From NCBI GenBank assembly GCA_964487545.1, contig CAZARI010000055.1, positions 1-15,670 of the forward strand: 15,670 nt of DNA. The letters run 5' to 3'. The notes beneath the pieces were generated by a model. That model had not been told where the DNA came from and made no database searches. It worked only from the letters and a program-made list of their open reading frames with translations. This document shows, piece by piece, positions 8,551-14,000 of the stretch (position 1 is the first letter of the stretch; each line of letters begins with the position of its first letter). A program made the translations under genes and the position numbers. The DNA is from SKUL01 sp964487545. GTDB taxonomy: Bacteria > Bacteroidota > Bacteroidia > Flavobacteriales_D > SKUL01.

Positions 8551-9090
8551 ATGCGATTAATTCTGATCATCCTGCTTCTTATTCCAACGCTCATGTGGGG
8601 GCAGTCAAAACAAGTTGAATGGCTTTCGCTGAACGAAGTAGAGAAACGAATGGCCAAAGAACCCAGAAAGGTTCTGATTGATGTATACACCACCTGGTGT
8701 GGACCCTGCCGCATGATGGACCAAAATACATTTCAAAACCCATCGGTGGTAGAATACATTAACAAACACTACTACGCGGTGAAATTTGACGCCGAAGGAC
8801 CCGAAACCGTCGAGTTCAAGGGTAACGTATATCAAAACGCCGGTCACGATCCCAACAAACGCGGCCGCAACAGTACGCACGATCTGGCTCGGGCCATTGC
8901 ACCGGTAAATGGACGGATAGCCTATCCCACGGTCGTTTATCTGGACGAGAATTTTAAAATTCTTGCGCCCGTGCAAGGCTATCACACCCCGCAGCAAATA
9001 GAACCGATTCTGAAATTTATTGCTGAAGAAGATCACCAACAAGTGAACTTCAACGATTTTAAAGCCGGATTCTCCCCGACATTTAAATAA
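8551..9090 (+). CDS. Exported thioredoxin-fold protein (thioredoxin-like, WCGPC)
   Basis: This 179-residue protein starts with a short hydrophobic signal peptide (MRLILIILLLIPTLMWG, likely cleavage before Q18), so it should act outside the cytoplasm. The redox motif WCGPC is at 49-53 and the cis-proline at P126 (AYPTVVYLD), the two defining elements of an active thioredoxin fold. Between them lies a segment (about 86-116, with GHDPNKRGRN...HDLARAI) longer than in classical thioredoxin; I recall similar sequence in thioredoxin_7/DUF255-like proteins of Bacteroidota. The likely role is reduction or exchange of disulfides in periplasmic proteins, but the partner is unknown. It lies 53 bases after the second POT gene with no visible terminator between, so it may be the last gene of the peptide-uptake operon. 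The link to peptide uptake is positional only. Confidence 0.85.
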   Translation: MRLILIILLLIPTLMWGQSKQVEWLSLNEVEKRMAKEPRKVLIDVYTTWCGPCRMMDQNTFQNPSVVEYINKHYYAVKFDAEGPETVEFKGNVYQNAGHDPNKRGRNSTHDLARAIAPVNGRIAYPTVVYLDENFKILAPVQGYHTPQQIEPILKFIAEEDHQQVNFNDFKAGFSPTFK

Positions 9091-9173
9091 TTCTTCAGTA
9101 ATGCCTTTGCCTTAATCCACAGCAGCACCCGAATTATGCGGTGTTATGAGGGAGAATTACGCAAAGTTTTTAC

Positions 9174-9181
9174 TACCTTTA
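9174..9181 (+). promoter_or_regulatory. gltA: Possible -7 box for citrate synthase
   Basis: TACCTTTA differs from TAnnTTTG only in the last base and lies 36 bases before the gltA start codon, in the 127-base gap after the thioredoxin-like gene. No TTG stands at the expected -33 distance. Upstream, GAATTATGC (9131-9139) and GAATTACGC (9154-9162) form an imperfect direct repeat that might be an operator. The call is tentative. Confidence 0.3.
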
Positions 9182-9217
9182 AACCGCTGAAAAAAACCTT
9201 AAAAACATACCTATTCG

Positions 9218-10504
9218 ATGAGCGAGACCGCACAACTAATTTTAGATGGAAAGACCTTTGAACTGCCAATAGTTACCGGCTCTGAAAACGAAAAAGCCAT
9301 AGACATCAGTTCGCTTCGGGCCAACACAGGTTACATCACGCTCGATACCGGATACAAAAACACCGGCTCTACGGTCAGTAAAATAACCTATCTGGATGGC
9401 GAAAAAGGAATTTTGCGCTATCGCGGATACCCCATTGAACAACTGGCCGAACAGGCATCCTTTCTCGAAGTGGCCTATCTGCTGATTTATGGTGAGCTTC
9501 CCAACAAGGAGCAAATCAATTTTTTCGAAAATAGTATCACCAACCACACGCTGGTACATGAAGACCTGAGAAGAATTTTCGAAGCTTTCCCTACAGGTGC
9601 GCACCCGATGGGCGTTTTGTCGGCCATGATTGCATCGCTTTCAACCTACTATCCAGAAGCGCAAAACCCAAATCGCTCGGTTGAAGCCATCGACCTGACC
9701 ATGCACCGGCTGATTGCAAAAGTGCCTACACTGGCAGCTCAAGCCTACAAAAACTCAATCGGTCAGCCCGGACTTTATCCAAAAAATTCGCTGGGGTATG
9801 TTGAGAACTTCCTAAACATGATGTTTGCCCTGCCCACCACCGAATATGAAATCGACACCGTGGTGGCCGACGCACTCAACAAACTGCTTATTCTGCACGC
9901 CGATCACGAACAAAACTGCTCGGCTTCAACTGTGCGTATCGTGGGCTCGTCACAGGCCAACCTCTACTCTTCTATTTCGGCGGGTGTTGCTGCACTCTGG
10001 GGACCGCTTCACGGAGGCGCCAACCAAGCGGTAATCGAAATGCTGGAAATGATTAAAGCCGACGGCGGAAACACCGACAAGTGGATTGCCCGCGCAAAAG
10101 ACAAAAACGATACCTTCCGTCTGATGGGCTTCGGTCACCGCGTATACAAAAACTTCGACCCGCGGGCACGCATCATTAAAAAATCGTGCGACGAGGTACT
10201 CGAAAAACTCGGCATCAACGACTCTATACTCGAGATTGCCAAAAAACTCGAAGAACACGCCCTACAAGATGAATACTTTGTAGATCGTCAGCTCTATCCA
10301 AATGTGGACTTCTACTCGGGAATCATTTACCGCGCTATTGGTATTCCCACCGAGATGTTTACCGTGATGTTTGCCTTGGGAAGATTGCCCGGTTGGATTG
10401 CACAGTGGAAAGAAATGATTGAACGCGGCGAGCCCATAGGCCGTCCACGTCAAATTTACGACGGCGCCAACGACCGCAATTTTGTTCCTATGGACAAGCG
10501 CTGA
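9218..10504 (+). CDS. gltA: Citrate synthase (type II, hexameric-type)
   Basis: This 428-residue cytoplasmic enzyme condenses acetyl-CoA with oxaloacetate to form citrate, the entry step of the TCA cycle. Length and sequence match the GltA-type bacterial enzyme. The catalytic residues are H265 in GPLHGGANQAV, H307 in MGFGHRVYKNFDPRA, and D364 in VDFYSGI. They correspond to E. coli H264, H305 and D362. The N-terminal part has the beta-domain usual in this class (YITLDTGYKNTG, GILRYRGYPIEQLAE). The protein appears complete. ATG 9218 is preceded by no Shine-Dalgarno sequence, as for its neighbours. A weak promoter lies at 9174-9181 and a strong hairpin terminator 31 bases after the stop, so it is probably a single-gene unit, although read-through from the upstream operon cannot be excluded. 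Confidence 0.97.
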   Translation: MSETAQLILDGKTFELPIVTGSENEKAIDISSLRANTGYITLDTGYKNTGSTVSKITYLDGEKGILRYRGYPIEQLAEQASFLEVAYLLIYGELPNKEQINFFENSITNHTLVHEDLRRIFEAFPTGAHPMGVLSAMIASLSTYYPEAQNPNRSVEAIDLTMHRLIAKVPTLAAQAYKNSIGQPGLYPKNSLGYVENFLNMMFALPTTEYEIDTVVADALNKLLILHADHEQNCSASTVRIVGSSQANLYSSISAGVAALWGPLHGGANQAVIEMLEMIKADGGNTDKWIARAKDKNDTFRLMGFGHRVYKNFDPRARIIKKSCDEVLEKLGINDSILEIAKKLEEHALQDEYFVDRQLYPNVDFYSGIIYRAIGIPTEMFTVMFALGRLPGWIAQWKEMIERGEPIGRPRQIYDGANDRNFVPMDKR

Positions 10505-10535
10505 TTAACACGTAAAAAAGGTTTAAACCCATTTT

Positions 10536-10570
10536 AAAAAGCCGGTGAAATGATTTTCACTGGCTTTTTT
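10536..10570. terminator. Bidirectional intrinsic terminator between gltA and the SLC13 permease
   Basis: GCCGGTGAAA (10541-10550) pairs with TTTCACTGGC (10555-10564) around a TGAT loop. All ten pairs form, one being G-T. Five A residues on the left and six T residues on the right flank the stem, giving a U-tract on either strand. It lies between converging genes, 31 bases after the gltA stop and 26 bases from the permease stop, so it can end transcripts from both sides. Confidence 0.88.
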
Positions 10571-10596
10571 CATGCGGTAAAATCCAAAATCAATAA

Positions 10597-12390
10597 TTAA
10601 AACTTGAAGAACAAAGGAATGATCACAATGGCGGCCAGCCAGAAAATTAAACTCAGCCATACGCCCACTTTAGTAAAATCGGCAAATCGATATTGCCCTG
10701 CAGAAAACACCATGGTGTTGGTCTGATACCCGATAGGGGTTGAGAAGCTGGCAGACGCGGCAAACATCACCGCCATTAAAAACGGTAGCGGACTTAAATC
10801 GGCAGAAACGGCCGTTGCAATGGCAATTGGGGTCATCAGCGCAGCAGTAGCCGTGTTGGACATGAACTCGGTGAGCACCAAAGTAACCAGATAAATTCCG
10901 GCCAACATGGCCACTGGTCCCCACTGCCCCAAGGGCGCTATGAATGAAACAGCCAAAACCTGATCCAGTCCGGTGTTGCTCATAGCGATTCCGAAACTCA
11001 GCACACCCGCCATCAAAAAAACCACCTTCCAATTAATGGCCTCGTACAACTCTTTCATGCTCAGGCAGCGGGTCAATACCAATACCGATACCGCAGCAAT
11101 CACTCCGGCAACGATATCCAAGATATTCAGAGCGGCCAGCGTCACCATCAGCACGATAACAGACAAAACAATGGCAAATTTCTTCTTGTCAAACTCTGTG
11201 ACATGGTCTTCCGACAGCAATATAAACGGCGGGTTCTGAACTGCTTCCAGTTTCTTCAATTCAGGAATGTAGTGTTTCTTCACTTCGGCCAGAATCACAT
11301 CGCCCGGTTTGAGCTGAACACTGTATAGTTCTTCGCGCAGTACTTCATCACGATGGCAGATTCCCAGTGGAACAGCACGAAACCTTCGGCGGAAGTCCAT
11401 CTCTTTTAAGCTGTTTCCGCTAAACTCTGAATTGGCCGTAATGACCATTTCCACCAACGCGGCATTGGTGCTTTTAAAATCGTTGTTACCAATTAAAATT
11501 CCGGTATTCACAGCTATGCGTTCGCGGTCTTTTAGCAGTTTCAGTTTACTCACGTTGCACCGCACCTTCAGCACGTCGCCAGCTTCGAGATAAAAGTCAC
11601 CAGGAGGCAGGTGAAAAGTAGTTCCGTTTCGGCGCACTTCGATAATATCGATTCCGAGCTCCTCAACAATTTCGGATTCCATAATCATTTTGCCCACGGC
11701 TCCCGAATGCTCCAGCAACTGAATTTCGGCCAGGTAATTTCTCAGGTCGTAACGCTCGCCCAAAGTTTGCTCAGCGGTTCTGGTTGGCAGCAATTTAATG
11801 CCAAACACCAGCATGTAAATCACACCAATCGCCAAAAAAATCAGCCCCATCAAGGAAAAATCAAACATGCCGATGGGATCTATACCATGATTCACCGCAA
11901 TACCGCTTACCAACAGGTTGGTCGATGTGCCGATTAAGGTACACGTTCCGCCAAACAGCGATGCATAAGACAGTGGAATGAGCATTTTGGTTGGCGATCT
12001 TCCCGACGATTGAGCAATCTGTAATACCACGGGAATGAAAAAGGCCACCACCGGTGTGTTGTTGATGAAACCAGATATTAACGCCACCACCAGCATCATG
12101 GCCGTCATTCCGAACATGAAATTGTGCCTAAAAAGCGACGATAACCGAAACGTCAGCACTTGCAAGGCGCCTGTTTTGAGCAACGCGGCACTGATAACAA
12201 ACATAAATGCCACGGTGATGGTGGCCGGATTACTGAACCCACTGATCCCCTCCTCCGGCGAAATCACTCCGAAAATAACCAGCGCCAGCATGGTGAGAAT
12301 TGCCACCAGATCTACCGGCAGCCATTCGGTAGCAAACAGCACGATGGCGAGTAGGATGATGACAATGGTGATGATGGCCAGAGTGGTCAT
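10597..12390 (-). CDS. SLC13/DASS-family permease with two TrkA-C (RCK_C) domains
   Basis: This 597-residue membrane protein belongs to the divalent anion:Na+ symporter/arsenite-permease-like group. The N-terminal half begins with LFATEWLPVDLVA and GFSNPATITVAFMF, then carries FINNTPVVAFF and the substrate-site motif GGTCTLIGTSTNLLV. Two soluble TrkA-C domains follow, at about residues 220-290 and 310-385, each ending in a GDVLKVR/GDVILAE strand. The second membrane half has FMSNTATAALMTPI and SFSTPIGYQTNTMVF, the mirrored SNT/T motifs. SLC13-type members carry C4-dicarboxylates, citrate or sulfate; forms with central TrkA-C domains are often annotated as sulfate or SAC1-like. The neighbouring citrate synthase hints at carboxylates, but this is not decisive. 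The N-terminus matches the family pattern, supporting ATG 12390. That ATG overlaps the stop of a small upstream ORF, and a good promoter lies at 12502-12532. Confidence 0.9.
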   Translation of the reverse strand: MTTLAIITIVIILLAIVLFATEWLPVDLVAILTMLALVIFGVISPEEGISGFSNPATITVAFMFVISAALLKTGALQVLTFRLSSLFRHNFMFGMTAMMLVVALISGFINNTPVVAFFIPVVLQIAQSSGRSPTKMLIPLSYASLFGGTCTLIGTSTNLLVSGIAVNHGIDPIGMFDFSLMGLIFLAIGVIYMLVFGIKLLPTRTAEQTLGERYDLRNYLAEIQLLEHSGAVGKMIMESEIVEELGIDIIEVRRNGTTFHLPPGDFYLEAGDVLKVRCNVSKLKLLKDRERIAVNTGILIGNNDFKSTNAALVEMVITANSEFSGNSLKEMDFRRRFRAVPLGICHRDEVLREELYSVQLKPGDVILAEVKKHYIPELKKLEAVQNPPFILLSEDHVTEFDKKKFAIVLSVIVLMVTLAALNILDIVAGVIAAVSVLVLTRCLSMKELYEAINWKVVFLMAGVLSFGIAMSNTGLDQVLAVSFIAPLGQWGPVAMLAGIYLVTLVLTEFMSNTATAALMTPIAIATAVSADLSPLPFLMAVMFAASASFSTPIGYQTNTMVFSAGQYRFADFTKVGVWLSLIFWLAAIVIIPLFFKF

Positions 12391-12476
12391 TCCGAATCAA
12401 TGAATAGATTTATATTGCCAACGTTTCCCAGCGTTGTCATTGCCTGTGCCATCAAATCAGGAATGGGTATGAGCAT
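12387..12476 (-). CDS. Possible 29-residue upstream ORF overlapping the SLC13 permease start (ATGA)
   Basis: Starting at ATG 12476 on the minus strand, 29 codons run to a TGA at 12389-12387 whose last two bases overlap the permease ATG as ATGA. The peptide begins MLIPIPDLMAQAMTTLG and ends NLFIDSE. It has no signal peptide or recognised domain. Its ATG is the first one downstream of the strong promoter, about 25 bases from the -7 box, so ribosomes on this leader should meet it first. It could couple or regulate translation of the permease, or be a chance reading frame. I know of no homologue, and the length is too short for codon use to decide. Confidence 0.3.
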   Translation of the reverse strand: MLIPIPDLMAQAMTTLGNVGNINLFIDSE

Positions 12477-12501
12477 CTGTTCAACCGTTATTTAAAACAG
12501 G

Positions 12502-12532
12502 CAAATATACCATTTCACACAGGTCAGTCAAG
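12502..12532 (-). promoter_or_regulatory. Strong Bacteroidota-type promoter for the SLC13 permease
   Basis: On the minus strand CTTG (12532-12529) and TATATTTG (12509-12502) match the -33 and -7 elements, separated by exactly 19 bases. This is the best promoter match in the window. It lies between the ornithine aminotransferase stop and the permease and implies a leader of about 100 bases before the permease ATG, which contains the small ORF. Confidence 0.7.
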
Positions 12533-12546
12533 AAAGGAAGTTCAAT

Positions 12547-13833
12547 CTATTCGCGTCTGAATTCGCCAATTGTTTTTCGGATGATGGCAACGCATTCCAA
12601 TAGCTGCTCTTCGGTCATCACCAGCGGAGGAGCAAAACGAATGATGTTGCCGTGAGTAGGCTTGGCCAGCAACCCATTGTCGCGCAGCTTCAGACAGATG
12701 TTCCACGCCATATCCCCCTCGGGCGAATCGTTGATGAGCAAGGCGTTGAGCATGCCTTTGCCGCGAACTTTTACCAAGATGTCAAACTCATCGACAAGCT
12801 GCTGCATTTCTTTTCTGAACCGATCACCTAGCTTTCGAGCGTTCCCCATCAGCTTTTCGTTGCGCACCACTTCGAGTGCTGCAATGGCCACACGCGCTGC
12901 GATTGGGTTTCCACCAAAGGTAGATCCGTGTTGGCCGGGTTTAATCACGTCCATGATCTTTTTGTCGGCAAGTACGGCAGATACCGGATACACCCCTCCC
13001 GACAGCGCCTTGCCCAATATCAGCACATCCGGACGGGTATAGGTGTCGCCGCGTTCACAGTTTTGCTCACAAGAACAATTTCCACAAACCGCCAGTAAAC
13101 TACCTGTTCGGGCAATCCCGGTCTGGATTTCATCGGCCATAAAGAGCACATTGTGCTGGCGGCACAGTTCGGCAGCGCGGGAGATATAGTCCTCGTCGGG
13201 CACGTTCACCCCGGCCTCTCCCTGGATGGGCTCAACCAAGAAACCGGCAACATTACCCTCTTTTAATGCCGCTTCGAGCGCATCGAGATCGTTGTATGGA
13301 ATGCGCACAAATCCGGGTGTAAACGGACCGAAGTTCTTTTGCGCATCCTGATCGTTCGAAAAAGACACAATGGTGGTGGTTCGTCCGTGAAAATTGTTCT
13401 CACAAACGATGATTTTTGCTTGGTTTTCGGCTATGCCCTTTCGTTCATAAGCCCACTTGCGGCAAATCTTAATGGCCGTTTCAACCGCTTCGGCGCCGGT
13501 GTTCATTGGCAACACCATTTCAAAACCAAAATAGTCGGTGATGTATTTTTCGTATTTGCCGAGCTGATCGTTAAAAAAAGCCCGTGAAGTGAGCGTGAGC
13601 TTTGATGCCTGATCGGTGAGCGCACCGATAATTTCGGGATGGCAGTGCCCTTGATTTACAGCAGAATAAGCGGAGAGAAAATCATAATAGCGCTTTCCTT
13701 CGACATCCCAAACATACACGCCGTCTCCTTTTTCGAGCACCACGGGCAGTGGATGATAGTTATGTGCACCGTATTCATTTTCCAGGGCAATTGCCTGCTC
13801 GGTGGGGCTGGTATTTTGAGTCGTTGTGTTCAT
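12547..13833 (-). CDS. rocD: Ornithine aminotransferase (ornithine-oxo-acid transaminase)
   Basis: This 428-residue PLP enzyme moves the delta-amino group of ornithine to 2-oxoglutarate, giving glutamate semialdehyde and glutamate, a step linking arginine, proline and glutamate metabolism in the cytoplasm. Family marks are NYHPLPVVL, SAYSAVNQGHCHP, LPMNTGAEAVETAIK, MADEIQTG (D234 contacts the PLP nitrogen) and LGKALSGGVYPVSAVL (K275 forms the Schiff base). Y26 and Y56 keep the spacing of human Y55 and Y85. Between D234 and K275 the protein has 12 residues more than human OAT, including AVCGNCSCEQNCER with cysteines 250, 253, 255 and 259. I chose ATG 13833; the in-frame TTG at 13878 would add 15 residues unlike the family. 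It is transcribed toward the SLC13 permease, which has its own promoter, and diverges from the methyltransferase gene. Confidence 0.94.
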   Translation of the reverse strand: MNTTTQNTSPTEQAIALENEYGAHNYHPLPVVLEKGDGVYVWDVEGKRYYDFLSAYSAVNQGHCHPEIIGALTDQASKLTLTSRAFFNDQLGKYEKYITDYFGFEMVLPMNTGAEAVETAIKICRKWAYERKGIAENQAKIIVCENNFHGRTTTIVSFSNDQDAQKNFGPFTPGFVRIPYNDLDALEAALKEGNVAGFLVEPIQGEAGVNVPDEDYISRAAELCRQHNVLFMADEIQTGIARTGSLLAVCGNCSCEQNCERGDTYTRPDVLILGKALSGGVYPVSAVLADKKIMDVIKPGQHGSTFGGNPIAARVAIAALEVVRNEKLMGNARKLGDRFRKEMQQLVDEFDILVKVRGKGMLNALLINDSPEGDMAWNICLKLRDNGLLAKPTHGNIIRFAPPLVMTEEQLLECVAIIRKTIGEFRRE

Positions 13834-13927
13834 TGCTTTCAGTAATTTAAAGGGTGATCGATCGAAAAACGCACGCAATTAACTGCTTAGTCGCAACCAA
13901 TCCGCGCGCTGCACGCTGGCAGTTTGA

Positions 13928-13935
13928 CAAAGATA
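13928..13935 (-). promoter_or_regulatory. rocD: -7 box for ornithine aminotransferase
   Basis: TATCTTTG on the minus strand matches TAnnTTTG exactly. No TTG is found at the expected -33 distance, where the sequence reads GAAA. It would give a leader of roughly 85-90 bases, longer than for the GlcD-like gene, containing a GC-rich patch (13901-13920) and the palindrome GATCGATC (13856-13863). Confidence 0.45.
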
Positions 13936-13988
13936 AAAAATTGCCCCGAGCGGCTTTCTTTTTACGGCACCGGCTTTTTCGCTTTAGT

Positions 13989-13996
13989 TACTTTTG
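13989..13996 (+). promoter_or_regulatory. -7 box for the RNA methyltransferase, very close to its ATG
   Basis: TACTTTTG matches TAnnTTTG exactly and ends only 4 bases before ATG 14001. If used, the mRNA would start at or within a few bases of the start codon. No -33 TTG is visible at the usual distance, which lowers confidence. Confidence 0.45.
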
Positions 13997-14000
13997 CGGC

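Noticed and set aside
12419..12436. CAACG/CGTTG inverted repeat in the permease leader as an attenuator
   Set aside because: Only five pairs with an eight-base loop and no T-run; too weak to call.
13834..13878. Longer ornithine aminotransferase start at TTG 13878
   Set aside because: It adds 15 residues unlike other family members; ATG 13833 gives the usual N-terminus.
13854..14000. N-terminal extension of the RNA methyltransferase by 49 codons
   Set aside because: The extension precedes a complete TRAM domain, runs through the TACTTTTG promoter-like box and overlaps the divergent rocD promoter. An open frame here is not evidence of coding.
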